Shown: one piece after another, positions 34,611 to 44,300 of the stretch
Layout of the letters: every line of letters begins with the position of its first letter
Position numbering within the stretch: position 1 is the first letter of the stretch
Origin: Catenulispora sp. EB89
GTDB lineage: Bacteria; Actinomycetota; Actinomycetes; Streptomycetales; Catenulisporaceae
Length of the DNA stretch: 64,000 nucleotides
Direction of reading: 5' to 3'
Assembly: GCF_041261445.1 (NCBI RefSeq)
Contig: NZ_JBGCCU010000008.1
Coordinates: forward strand, 186,001-250,000
Made by a program: the position numbers and the translations under genes
Notes under the pieces: generated by a model
Seen by the model: the letters and a program-made list of their open reading frames with translations, nothing else
Database searches by the model: none
Told to the model about the DNA's origin: nothing

Positions 34611-35504
34611 ATGACCCGGCAACAACGCCAGGAGCTCGACGAACTCCTGCGGCACGGCCCGCTCGACGTCGGCGGCGACGTCACCGAACAGCGGGCGATC
34701 TTCCACGAGATGATCGCCGCCACGCCTCTGCCTGAGGACGTCTCGGCCCGGCAGGACGAACTCGGCGGCGTACCTGTCGTGGTCGTCGAGACGCCCGGCC
34801 TCGACCCGTCGAGAGCGATCCTCTACTTCCACGGTGGCGCCTACGCTCTCGGCTCCGCGCCGGACTCCGTCGGCCTGGCTGCCGACGTGGCCCGTCGTGC
34901 CGGCGCACGAGCGATATCCGTCGACTACCGCCTCGCCCCCGAGCACCCCTTCCCCGCAGCCGTCGACGACGCCGTCGCCGCTTACCGTGCGCTGCTCGAT
35001 CAGGGCGTTCCCGCTTCGCGCGTCGCCTTCGTCGGTGAATCCGCCGGCGGCGGCCTGGTCGCGGCGACGCTCGTCGCCCTCAAGGACGGTGCCCTGCCGC
35101 AGCCCGCCTCGGCGGCGGTCTTCTCCCCGTGGGCCGATCTGACCGTGTCCGGCGACAGCATCACCGGCAAGGAGAAGCTCGACCCGGCCCTCACCCCCGA
35201 AGCCCTGCGCACCAGAGCACGGGACTACCTCGGCGCCCAGGACCCGGCCGCCCCGCTGGCCAGCCCGATCAACGCCGACCTCACCGGCCTGCCCCCGCTG
35301 CTCATCCAAGCCGGCTCCCACGAGATCCTGCTCGACGACGCCATCCGCCTCGCCGCCCGCGCCGCCTCCGCCGACGTCCCCGTCGAACTGCAGGTCTGGC
35401 CCGAGGTGCCGCACGTCTTCCAGTCCTTCGCGGCAATCCTCGACGACGCCGATGACGCCCTGAACGCGGCCGCTGCGTTCGTCAGGCGCAACTGGAGCGA
35501 CTGA
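34611..35504 (+). CDS. HSL-family alpha/beta hydrolase (esterase/lipase)
   Basis: 297 aa. Oxyanion HGGAYALGS (H74-G75-G76), nucleophile Ser144 in GESAGG, acidic residue in HEILLDDA and catalytic His in EVPHVFQSF: the hormone-sensitive-lipase group of esterases, cytosolic, acting on short acyl esters. Third gene of the CocE-cupin-HSL operon. It is the intact paralogue of the pseudogene at 25090-25492; the shared stretch GSAPDSVGLA is nearly identical. Confidence 0.92.
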   Translation: MTRQQRQELDELLRHGPLDVGGDVTEQRAIFHEMIAATPLPEDVSARQDELGGVPVVVVETPGLDPSRAILYFHGGAYALGSAPDSVGLAADVARRAGARAISVDYRLAPEHPFPAAVDDAVAAYRALLDQGVPASRVAFVGESAGGGLVAATLVALKDGALPQPASAAVFSPWADLTVSGDSITGKEKLDPALTPEALRTRARDYLGAQDPAAPLASPINADLTGLPPLLIQAGSHEILLDDAIRLAARAASADVPVELQVWPEVPHVFQSFAAILDDADDALNAAAAFVRRNWSD

Positions 35505-35531
35505 CCACTGCGGCACCGACGACCGGGCCGT

Positions 35532-35573
35532 GGCCCGCGGCGGCGAAGTATGCACACGAAGTCGTCGCGGGCC
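35532..35573. terminator. Bidirectional stem-loop terminator
   Basis: GGCCCGCG (35532-35539) pairs with CGCGGGCC (35566-35573); with inward extension the stem reaches 13 bp including two G-U pairs. It lies between the convergent HSL and rhamnosidase genes. Confidence 0.75.
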
Positions 35574-35587
35574 GAAGTCAGGGCTCG

Positions 35588-38500
35588 CTATTGCACGTAG
35601 CAGGCCTTGACCTGCCCGGGTGCGGGATCCCCGAACACCGCGTCATCGCAAGGGGTCGCGCCGGTGAAGGTGCCGTAGGCGTAGTGGCCGTCGGCGCCGA
35701 AGGCGACGTCGTGGGTTCCGGTGAATGTGCAGGCGATGGTTTCGGCCGAGCACGGGGTCCAGGTTGTCGCCACCGGTGGCGGGGCCTGCAAGGAGCAGGC
35801 TTTTGATACGCCTTGGTCCGGGTCGCCGAAGGTCGCGTCGTTGCAGGCCGCTCCGCCGGTCGCGGTGGCGTAGTTGTAGTCGCTTTGAGCGCCGAAGGCC
35901 ACTGTCTCGGTGCCGGCGAACGAGCACGTGCCCGTCTCGGCCGCGCACTGCTGCCATGCGCCGCTCGTCGTCGGGGCGGGCTCGATGTAGCAGGCTTTGG
36001 ATACTCCGCTGTCCGGGTCGCCGAAGACGCTGTTGCTGCAGGCGACGCCGCCGGTCTCGGTGGCGTAGTGATACTTGCCCTGGGCACCGAAAGCGACGGT
36101 CTGCGTGCCGGTGAACGAGCAAGTGTTCGTCTCGGTGGCGCATGGGGTCCAGGTGCCCGACAGCGACGTGCTGGAGGCGGGCACGAGCGTGCCGGTGAAC
36201 TGCCAGGTGCCGGAACCGACGCTGTAGGTCGTCCCGGTGCCGGTGACGGACTGTTGGCTCGCGCCGCTCGCCGGGGTGGCGGTGGTCGTGTTGCCCTGCC
36301 CGAAGTTCGGCACCCGGACGCTTGCGTTCGTACCGACTGGCACGGTGACACTCATGACGACCTGGTTCCCGGTCACGGTCCAGGACGAGGCGATCGTGCC
36401 GCGGACGGTGTCGATGGCGGCGGCGACGTGCTGCAGGCCGGCGGGGATCTGCGGTGCGACGTTCACGGTGCTGTAGCCGGGACCGGTGGGTTGGATGCCG
36501 GCGAGCTGGGTGTACAAGGAGGCGTTGACGCCGGCGAACATCGCGTGATCGTGGGACTCCATGTTCGACGCGTACGTCCACTGCTCCCAGTCCGTGGTCG
36601 CGCCCTTGCCGATCTCGTATCCGAAGCTCGGATACGAGGTCTGGTCCAGCGCCGTCATCGCCAGATCGGTGCGGCCGACGGCGGCCAGGGCGTCCAGGAG
36701 ATAGCGCGTGCCGAAGATCCCGGTGTCGAGGTGGCCGCCGTTGCCGGTGAGGACGGTGTCGACGAGGCGCGCGCCGACAGCCGGGACGTCGGCGGCCGGC
36801 ACCATGCCGAAGGCGAGGGGCAGGATGCTGGTGGTCTCGCGGCCGTCGCCGTAGCTGGCGTTGTCGGCGTTGATGAAGGCCGCGTTGAACGCCTGCTTGA
36901 TGGCGCCGGCCAGTTGCCCGTAGTGCGCCGAGTCGGCGCTCTGGCCCAGGGCTGTGGCGGCTCTGGCCACGTCCAGCGCCTGGATGTAGGACAACGCGGT
37001 GTTGACGATCGGTACCTCGCTGGTGCAGTTGCCGGCGTTCGGATTCCCCAGGCCGCCGTTGGCGTTCGCGCTGTGATCCGGCGGGCACCAGTCGCCGAAG
37101 CCGGTGGACCAGACGTATCCGGGTACGTTGGCCGCGTTGGTGTCGACGAACTTCTTCATCAGCGGATAGTTCGCCGCGAGCGTGGCGAGGTCTCCGTACT
37201 GCTGGTACAGGGTCCAGGCGAGTGTGACCTGGTCGCCGCCCATGTCGGGCTGCTGGGCGTTGCCGGAGTCGTTGGGCAGCGCGGTGCCGGGCGGCATGTC
37301 CCGGAGGTAGTTGGCGTAGTAGGTGTCCATGTCGAACTCGACGGTTGAGGCGTCGTGATAGGCCTGCACGTCCATGCCCGGCGGGGTGCGCTCGTCACGG
37401 ACCGGATTGTCGGTCGGCGTGCTCATCTGGTTGTTGATCATCGTCTGCTGGTTGTTCTGCCAGATCTGGTCGAGCAGCGCGTCGGAGGAGCTGAACGTGC
37501 TGGTGGCGGTCAGATCCGCGTGCACGACGCGGGCCTGGAGGCTGCCCGGGGTCGGGGTCTGCGGGTCGCCGGTGACCTGCACATAGCGGAAGCCGTGGTA
37601 CGTGAAGCGCGGCTCGTAGGTCTCCGGCGAGCCGGTTCCCGCGAGGGTGTAGGTGTCGGTGGACTGGGCGTTCCGGTTCGTGGTCGTGTCGATCGTTCCG
37701 TTGCCGAGCAGTTCCTCGGCGGTCTGCATCTTCACGGTGGAGCCGGTCGGGCCCTGGGTGCTCAGGACCTCCCAGCCGGCGATGTTCTGTCCGAAGTCGT
37801 AGACGTAGGTGCCCGGCTGCGGCTCGGTGAGTTTCACCGCGTTGAGGGTCTGCGCCACCGTGATCGGCGGCATCGTCTCCGCCTCCAGCGATCCGCCAGG
37901 GGCCGCGACGCTCTGAACGGGTTGCCAGGCCGAGTCGTTGAGGCCGGACGTGTCCCAGCCGGGCTGGTTGAGCCGGGCGTCGTAGGACTCGCCGTTGTAG
38001 ATGTCGTTGCCGGTGATCGGGCTTGTCGTCCACTTCCAGCTGTTGTCGCTGGTGACCGCCTGCCGGGTCCCGTCGGTGAAGGTGACCTCGATGAGCACGA
38101 CGGCCTGCTTCGGGCCGAGCCAGCGGAAGCCGTACGGGCTGAAGGCCGCGTCGTAGCCGTTGCCGAGCCACAGACCCACCGTGTTCGTACCCTGCTGTAG
38201 TTCGGCGGTCACGTCGTAGGTGGAGTAGAGGTCGCGCTGAGCGTAGGGGGTGCTGGGCCCGGCCAGTACCTGATCACCTACTTTTCCGCCGTTCAGGTGC
38301 AGCTCGTAGAAGCCGAGGCCGCTCACGTAGGCGCGCGCCTTCGCGATCGGCTTGGCCAGTGTGAAGTCTTTGCGCAACAGCGGCGCGTCCGCGCTAGTGG
38401 AGTTCGGGCTGATCCATTGCGCACTCTGCCAGTCGGCCGAATTCAGGAGCCCCATCTCCCACTGGGCTGGGGAACTCCAGGCCGAGGCCGTGCCGTGCTC

Positions 38501-38911
38501 GTCCCACGCTTGGACCGCCCAGTAATAGATCTGTCCCGACGCCAACGCCGGGCCGCCGTACAGGATGCCCACGGAATTGCCTGAGGCGACTTCTCCGGTA
38601 TCCCAGATGTTCCCGATCCCCGCACTCACATCACTCGCGCTGGTGGCGACCAAAATCCGGTAATGACTCTGATATTCGCCATTGATTTGTGAGGTCAGCT
38701 GCCAGCTGAGGCTCGGGTGCGGATCATCGATGCCCAGCGGATTCGTGGTGTCGTCGACCCGCATGCCGGAAACCGATACATCGCCCAGGCTCGGGCTTGC
38801 CGAGGCGGCCGCGGGTATCAGCGCGGTTCCGACCGCCAGCGCGAAGGCCGCGAGCAGCCACACCATGCGCGAGATGAGAACCCGGGCCGTGCTGCGGCGA
38901 CAATTCGGCAT
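35588..38911 (-). CDS. Secreted GH78 alpha-L-rhamnosidase with three C-terminal Cys-rich repeats
   Basis: 1107 aa; ATG at 38911 with AGAGGTAAC upstream. Signal peptide (WLLAAFALAVGTALIPAAASA). Bacterial rhamnosidase modules follow: N-terminal beta domains with LHLNGGKVGD and YDVTAELQQGTNTVGLWLGNGY, an alpha/alpha-barrel with the acid motif NPVRDERTPPGMD and a late SHDHAMFAG motif. After about residue 910 three repeats of about 60 residues each carry four Cys (pattern WTPCxxExxxCSFTGT...VAFGA...Y..A..TGG..C...VFGDP..GVSKACY), probably disulphide-bonded sugar-binding units. It removes terminal rhamnose from plant or microbial glycans outside the cell. Confidence 0.92.
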   Translation of the reverse strand: MPNCRRSTARVLISRMVWLLAAFALAVGTALIPAAASASPSLGDVSVSGMRVDDTTNPLGIDDPHPSLSWQLTSQINGEYQSHYRILVATSASDVSAGIGNIWDTGEVASGNSVGILYGGPALASGQIYYWAVQAWDEHGTASAWSSPAQWEMGLLNSADWQSAQWISPNSTSADAPLLRKDFTLAKPIAKARAYVSGLGFYELHLNGGKVGDQVLAGPSTPYAQRDLYSTYDVTAELQQGTNTVGLWLGNGYDAAFSPYGFRWLGPKQAVVLIEVTFTDGTRQAVTSDNSWKWTTSPITGNDIYNGESYDARLNQPGWDTSGLNDSAWQPVQSVAAPGGSLEAETMPPITVAQTLNAVKLTEPQPGTYVYDFGQNIAGWEVLSTQGPTGSTVKMQTAEELLGNGTIDTTTNRNAQSTDTYTLAGTGSPETYEPRFTYHGFRYVQVTGDPQTPTPGSLQARVVHADLTATSTFSSSDALLDQIWQNNQQTMINNQMSTPTDNPVRDERTPPGMDVQAYHDASTVEFDMDTYYANYLRDMPPGTALPNDSGNAQQPDMGGDQVTLAWTLYQQYGDLATLAANYPLMKKFVDTNAANVPGYVWSTGFGDWCPPDHSANANGGLGNPNAGNCTSEVPIVNTALSYIQALDVARAATALGQSADSAHYGQLAGAIKQAFNAAFINADNASYGDGRETTSILPLAFGMVPAADVPAVGARLVDTVLTGNGGHLDTGIFGTRYLLDALAAVGRTDLAMTALDQTSYPSFGYEIGKGATTDWEQWTYASNMESHDHAMFAGVNASLYTQLAGIQPTGPGYSTVNVAPQIPAGLQHVAAAIDTVRGTIASSWTVTGNQVVMSVTVPVGTNASVRVPNFGQGNTTTATPASGASQQSVTGTGTTYSVGSGTWQFTGTLVPASSTSLSGTWTPCATETNTCSFTGTQTVAFGAQGKYHYATETGGVACSNSVFGDPDSGVSKACYIEPAPTTSGAWQQCAAETGTCSFAGTETVAFGAQSDYNYATATGGAACNDATFGDPDQGVSKACSLQAPPPVATTWTPCSAETIACTFTGTHDVAFGADGHYAYGTFTGATPCDDAVFGDPAPGQVKACYVQ

Positions 38912-39286
38912 GGCCGTTACCTCTGATGAGAATTGAATCGTTTCAGTATCAGGATTCTGGCACAGCGTAGGAAACGGCGGACGTCGCGTCAAGGGCGCCG
39001 GCCTCGCCTCGCACGGCGCCGACGTCGAGACCGGCCCCGGCCCCGGCCTCGAACCACCCTGAAACGTCAGCGATCCTCAGCAGCCGCGGAACCAGCCCGG
39101 CTTGACGGGGAATTCTTCGACCGTCTTATCGCAACCGGTTTCCACCGCGCGATGCCCCACCTGCACACTCATGCCCTGATCGGGGTAATTCGTGTGACAC
39201 TGTTGCATATGTCAGGGCTCGCTGACACAATGGTAATTCTGACCAGAAATGAAAGATGTCACTGAGGCGAATGAAGGGATTGGCAT
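38912..39286. other. 375-nt divergent intergenic region (rhamnosidase/VOC-PLD)
   Basis: No gene is supported. On the rhamnosidase side it holds a LacI-type operator at 38934-38945. On the VOC-PLD side TGTCAG (39210-39215) and CTGACA (39222-39227) form a 6-bp dyad with a 6-nt centre, and further TGACAC words flank it (39194-39199, 39223-39228), suggesting a regulator site. The right half is notably AT-rich for this genome. Confidence 0.5.
38934..38945. promoter_or_regulatory. LacI-type operator before the rhamnosidase gene
   Basis: TGAATCGTTTCA, a near-palindrome (10 of 12 positions) matching the TGAAACGTTTCA-like LacI-family consensus, 22 nt upstream of the start codon. A LacI-family sugar repressor, not encoded in this window, probably controls the rhamnosidase. 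Confidence 0.55.
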
Positions 39287-41359
39287 ATGGGTGAGATCCG
39301 CCCCAATGTCGGGGTGATAACCCTGTCCCAGGGGGACCTCGAGCGAGCCGTGGAGTTCTACGCGAAGGTGTTCGGCAAGCCTCCGGACTCCGTCGATGCG
39401 GATTCGGCCAAGTTCCAATTCGCCAATACCGTCATCAACCTGGAAAAGGATTCGGCCGCGCAGGACGCCGGATCGCGTGTCGTGTTCACGATCTGGGTCG
39501 ACGACGCGGACAAGGCGTGCAGGGAACTCGCCGGCCAGGGCGTGACGGCGATCAAAGAGCCGCTCGGCCGGCTGGGCACGCGCAGGGCCCGTTTCGCTGA
39601 CCCGGGCGGGCATATCTGGGAGATCGCGGAGGAACGTTCGCGGCGGCCCGGCGAAACCCCGTACCTGGACGCAGTCCAGAGGGAACTGTTGGATGTCTCG
39701 CCGGGCCTTGAAGGGAAGGTGTGGAAACGCACCTCTGGAAACGCGCTCGACACGGCGGACGGCGATCCGGCCTCGTGGATCCTGCAGGTTCCCGACGCCT
39801 GGGGGTGGTCGGGTCGATCGGGCGGCCTCATGCCGCAAGGGGCGGCCAAGCGCGGCGTCAAGAACCTGCTGGAAAGGATCAGCTCCACCATCTCGCGCGC
39901 GGAACGCTGTGTGGACATCACGGGATTCGGCGTGGACATCACCGGCGTCGGGGTGCTGGAAGGCGTGTTCTCGCCGGCGGGACCTTTTCCCGACGGCGAG
40001 TTCGCCAAGGCCATGGGTGCCGGTCTCAGGGAGGCGGCCAGGAAGGCGTCCGAGAAGAAGCGCAGGCTGCAGGTGCGAGTCCTGTCCGGCGTACTCGGCC
40101 GGGGAACGTCGGCTGATCCGAAGGCCTTCCGCGACCAGCTGAAGGAGATGATCGGCGACTTCTACTCGGCCGTCGACATCAACGTGGCCTTGATGGTCAC
40201 GCGCGGCGTGACCTCCTACAACCACACGAAGTTCATCATCGTGGACGGCCGGCACGTCATTCACGGCGGCATCAACTGGATGGCCAACTTCTACTACCAG
40301 GACGCGTACCCGTCGCGCTCCGGAGTCCGCGTCGGCTTCCCTGGATACGGCTGGGGCGACTGGGCTCCGGTCACCGACCTGGACCTGGCGCTGCGCGGCC
40401 CGGCTGCCCTGTCAGCCGGCCAATTCGTGGACGAGCTGTGGACCTGGACCTGCGCGAACGCGGCGATCCCCGACGGGGAAGGGACCATGGTCCGGCTCGC
40501 GACCACCAACGATCGCCTCGATGAGGGCATCAGCAAGCTCTATCAGGGCGCTGAGTTCAAGGCCGAGCCCGACGGGCAGCTGGACGTCATCGCCGTCGGC
40601 AGCCTCGGATTCGGCATCCTGAAGAACGACTCCACATCGGAATACAGGCTGCCGGACGTGGATCGCGTGGAGGACGCCGCCTGCACCTACCTGTCGACCA
40701 GCGAGAGCTGGATGCCGCCACTGAAGTCGAACAACGAGACGAACATTGACCGTGACTACATGACGGTCAACCCCGATGCGAACGCCTTGCGGACGCTGAT
40801 CGCCTGCGCCGACACGAACGTCGTGCTCTCGCAGCAGGACATCAACGGTTTCGCCCGCTTCCCCCTCTACCACGCCCTGTTCGACGTCAGGCTGTTCGAC
40901 ATCCTCGCCGCCAAGATGCTCCTCGGAATCAAGGTCAGGATCGTCATCAGCAACCCCGGCTATCCGGACTACTCCAACATCGGCGATGTCCGCACGGAAG
41001 TCGTTCAGCCGCTCTTCGACCGCGTCAAGCTCCAGACCGGCTTCGCCACAGATGCGAACCGGGCGATGAGGGAGAACCTGCAGCTGGCGCCACTGCGGGT
41101 ATCGGACGAGCCGCTCTGGCTGAATCGGGTCAAGTACCGCCTCCACAGCAAGGTGGTTCTCGTCGACGACAAGGCGTTCTACATCGGCTCCAGGAACCTC
41201 TACCCGGACACGACCCAGGACCACGGCTTCATCATCGAGGACGCCGCGGCGGCCGAGCAGCTCAAGACCAAGTTCCTCGACATCGAATGGCACTACTCCA
41301 AGGCAGCCGCGATCTACGACTACGAGAACCCGTCGTTGGACACTCCCCAGTTCACGTAG
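39287..41359 (+). CDS. VOC (glyoxalase-fold)-phospholipase D fusion protein
   Basis: 690 aa; ATG with GAAGGGA upstream. Residues about 1-118 are a VOC/glyoxalase-fold domain (VGVITLSQGDLERAVEFYAK, VVFTIWVDDADKACRELAGQ, FADPGGHIWEIAEE). After about residue 165 a phospholipase D with both HKD motifs follows: HTKFIIVDG near 313 (followed by GGINWM) and HSKVVLVDDKAFYIGSRN near 619; between them PVTDLDLALRGPAA is the PLD-family segment. No signal peptide. Codon third positions and the upstream region are less GC-rich than the neighbours. Probably a cytosolic phosphodiesterase of unknown substrate; the fused VOC domain is unusual. Confidence 0.88.
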   Translation: MGEIRPNVGVITLSQGDLERAVEFYAKVFGKPPDSVDADSAKFQFANTVINLEKDSAAQDAGSRVVFTIWVDDADKACRELAGQGVTAIKEPLGRLGTRRARFADPGGHIWEIAEERSRRPGETPYLDAVQRELLDVSPGLEGKVWKRTSGNALDTADGDPASWILQVPDAWGWSGRSGGLMPQGAAKRGVKNLLERISSTISRAERCVDITGFGVDITGVGVLEGVFSPAGPFPDGEFAKAMGAGLREAARKASEKKRRLQVRVLSGVLGRGTSADPKAFRDQLKEMIGDFYSAVDINVALMVTRGVTSYNHTKFIIVDGRHVIHGGINWMANFYYQDAYPSRSGVRVGFPGYGWGDWAPVTDLDLALRGPAALSAGQFVDELWTWTCANAAIPDGEGTMVRLATTNDRLDEGISKLYQGAEFKAEPDGQLDVIAVGSLGFGILKNDSTSEYRLPDVDRVEDAACTYLSTSESWMPPLKSNNETNIDRDYMTVNPDANALRTLIACADTNVVLSQQDINGFARFPLYHALFDVRLFDILAAKMLLGIKVRIVISNPGYPDYSNIGDVRTEVVQPLFDRVKLQTGFATDANRAMRENLQLAPLRVSDEPLWLNRVKYRLHSKVVLVDDKAFYIGSRNLYPDTTQDHGFIIEDAAAAEQLKTKFLDIEWHYSKAAAIYDYENPSLDTPQFT

Positions 41360-41387
41360 GCCTCGTGAGCGTGGATCACCAGGCACC

Positions 41388-44300
41388 TCATCCTTGGTGG
41401 CGCTGGATGCGGCTCGTCCATATCAGGCACTGCCGCTCCAGCATCGGCGAGGCGACCAGGCGGGCCACGCGCTGCGCGTCCTCGACGTACAAAGCGGCGT
41501 CCTCCCACCGGCCGAGCGCGAGGCAGGCGTCGGCGCCGAGGAGATGGATCCGCGCGGCCAGCGGGGGGTGGTCGATCGAGTCCACCAGCGCGGTCGCGCG
41601 TGCGATGTGCTCCAGGGCGGATCGGGCGTCTCCCAAGCGGGATGACACGGTGGCCGCGGTGCCTTCGGCCGCTGCCTCGAAACGCAGATCGCCTGCGGAG
41701 CGGGCCGTGTCGATCGCCGCTTGGGCCAGCTCCAGTGCCGTGGAGAGATCGCCGTGCTCGCGGCGGGCTTGGGCGAGCCTCGTCAGTGTGTCTGCTTCGT
41801 TGCGGTGGTCGCCGATCTGCCGGTGCATCGTCAGGGCCGCGGTGAGCAGGGACTCGGCGGTGGCCAGCCGCGCCGCTCGGGCGTCATCGGGCTCATCGGG
41901 CTCGGCCGCGTCGAGCAGGGCGCCGCGGTCCAGGTGGGCCGCGCCGAGGTTCGCCAGGCTCACGGCCTCGCCGGCCGCTCTGCCGCAGGCGCGGTGCAGG
42001 TGCAGAGCCTGTTCGAGGGCGGCCAGCGCTTCCTCGATGCGCCCGGCCGTCCACAACGCGCTGCCGAGGTTGTTCAGCGCGACCGCTTGGCATTCCGTCC
42101 AGCCGGCTCGTTCGGCCAGCGCCGCGGTCCGGCCGAAGCGCCTCGCCGCCGAAGCGTGGCGTCCCTGGGCCACGTCCACCATCGCGGTGGACAACTCCGC
42201 CGCGGCCACGGCCCGGGGGTCGTCGCCCAGAGGCGCCGCGGCGCGCGCGGCCTGGGCCACCGCGGCCCAGTCGGCCGTCCCCGAACGCATCATGAAGTAG
42301 CCGGTCATCAGGTCGGCCATGGCCGACGCGGACGCGGCGCCGCCCTGGCCGACCAGGTGCGGGATCAGCGCGACGAGATTGGCCCGCTCGGTGTCGATCC
42401 AGGCCAGCGCCGCGGCCGGATCGGGGAAGGCGGGCACGTTGTCGGCGGCTGGGATGCTCGGGTCGGTCGCGTCGGTCGCGTCGGTCGCGTCGGTCGCGTC
42501 GCCCGGGCCGCCCGCGCTTCCCTGCCCGCTCGGGCCGCCCGCGCTTCCCTGCCCGCTCGGGCCGTCCGCGCTGCCCGCGCTGCCCGCGCTGCCCGCGCTG
42601 CCCGCGCCGTCCGGGCCGTCCGGGCCGCCCTGGCCGTTCGGGCCGTCCGCGCCGTCCGCGCTGCTCGGGCCGCCCGCGTCGCACGGGTCGCCCAGGCCGT
42701 TCGCGCTGCCCGGGCTGCCCTGCCCGCCCGGGCCGGTCTGTCCTTTCCGTCCCGTCGAGCCGCCGCGGCCGGGCAGATGAAGCAGATGCGGGTAGACGAT
42801 GTCCGCGACCGATTCCAGGCGGGCCAGGTGATGCCGCGCCAGCCGCGCGACGGCCTCGCCGCTCTCGGCGTCGCCGTCGGCCAGTTCCGAGGCGAACAGC
42901 CGGACGAGGTCGTGCATGCCGAAGCGGTCGGCACCGCGCTCCTGCACCAAGTGCCGGTCGGCCAGCCCGATGAGCGACCGGGCCGCCGAGCGGTGGCTGA
43001 CGCCCGCGACCGCCGCCGCCGTCCCGGTCGCCACGTCGAATCCCGGGACGGCGCCGAGCAGGCGGAACATGCGGCCCTCCTCGGGCGGCAGGGTGTCCAC
43101 GGACAGTGCGAACGCGGCTCGCACGGCGGCGTCCGGGTCGCCGGCCGTCTCCAGGGCGTCGAGCCGGTTGTCCGTCTGCAACGTCTTGGCGTAATCGGCC
43201 AGACCCAGATGCGGCCTGGCGGCCAGGTTCGCCGCGGCGATGCTCAGGGCCAGCGGCAGTCTGGCGCACAGCTGGACCAGTTCCGCGGCGGCCTGGGGCT
43301 CCCGCGCGATACGCGGCGTGCCGATCATGCCGTCCAGCAGAGCCAGGGCTTCCCGGGGCGCGAGTGCGTCGAGCGAGATCATCCGCGCGCCGTCCCGCGC
43401 GACCAGGCCGGTCATGCGATGTCGCGACGTGACGAGCACGAGCGATCCGCCCGCGGGCACCAGCGGCCGGATCTGATCGGCCCGCCCGGCGTTGTCCAGC
43501 AGGACCAGGACGCGCTTTCCCGCCAGGAGGCTGCGATACAGCGCCGCGGCCTGTTCCACGCCTTCGGGCACCTGGGCCGGCGGGATGCCGAGAGCGGTCA
43601 GGAAGCCGGTCAGGGCGGCGTGCGGCCGGACCGGTTCGGAGCCGCTGTGGCCGCGCAGATCGACATGGAGCTGCCCGTCGGGGAACCGGTCGAGCACGCG
43701 GTGCGCCCAGCGCAGCGCCAGCATCGTCTTGCCGAGTCCGCCCATCCCGGTCAGCACGATCAGTCCGGTCGCCGCCGGTCCGGACCGGTGCTCGGCCATG
43801 ATCGCGTCGAGCCGGTCCAGGTGCTCGCGGCGGCCGACGAACCCGACCGGTTCGGCGGGCAGCTGGGCTGGAGTCGGTATCGCGGGGGCCGGACGTTCGA
43901 CCGGGGCCGGGAGCCGGTCGCGCAGGATCCTGAGATGCGCGGCCCGCAGCCCGGCGCCCGGCGACACTCCGAGTTCGGCGTCCAGCAGGGCACGGACCTC
44001 CTCGAACAGCGCCAGGGCCGCGGCCTGCCGTCCGGTGCCCGCCAGGGCCAGCATCAGCCGCGCGGCCACATCCTCGTGCAGCGGCTCGGAGCCGTGGACG
44101 TCCCGCAGCGGTTCGGCGACCTGCGCGTAGCGGCCCACCGAGAACGCCGCGTCGGACCAGTCGAGCAGCAGCGACGTCCGGCGCGCCTGCACCCCGGCGA
44201 CGGCCGGATGCCCGCCGAGCCGGGTGTCGCCCTCCAGGACCTGTGATCCCTGCCAACACGCCCACGACTCGCCGAACAACTGGCACGCCGAGGCCGCCGC

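Noticed and set aside
38933-39265. 110-codon frame in the rhamnosidase/VOC-PLD intergenic region
   Set aside because: It starts over the LacI-type operator, is Arg-rich without a domain and lacks a ribosome-binding site.
42462-42606. Short regular repeats considered as a CRISPR array
   Set aside because: Units of 9 and 27 bp are adjacent without unique spacers and encode a collagen-like protein segment in frame.
41721-44246. Open frame of about 840 codons antisense to the SARP regulator
   Set aside because: Low-complexity, no ribosome-binding site and no recognisable domain; the opposite strand encodes a clear XRE-SARP-STAND protein.
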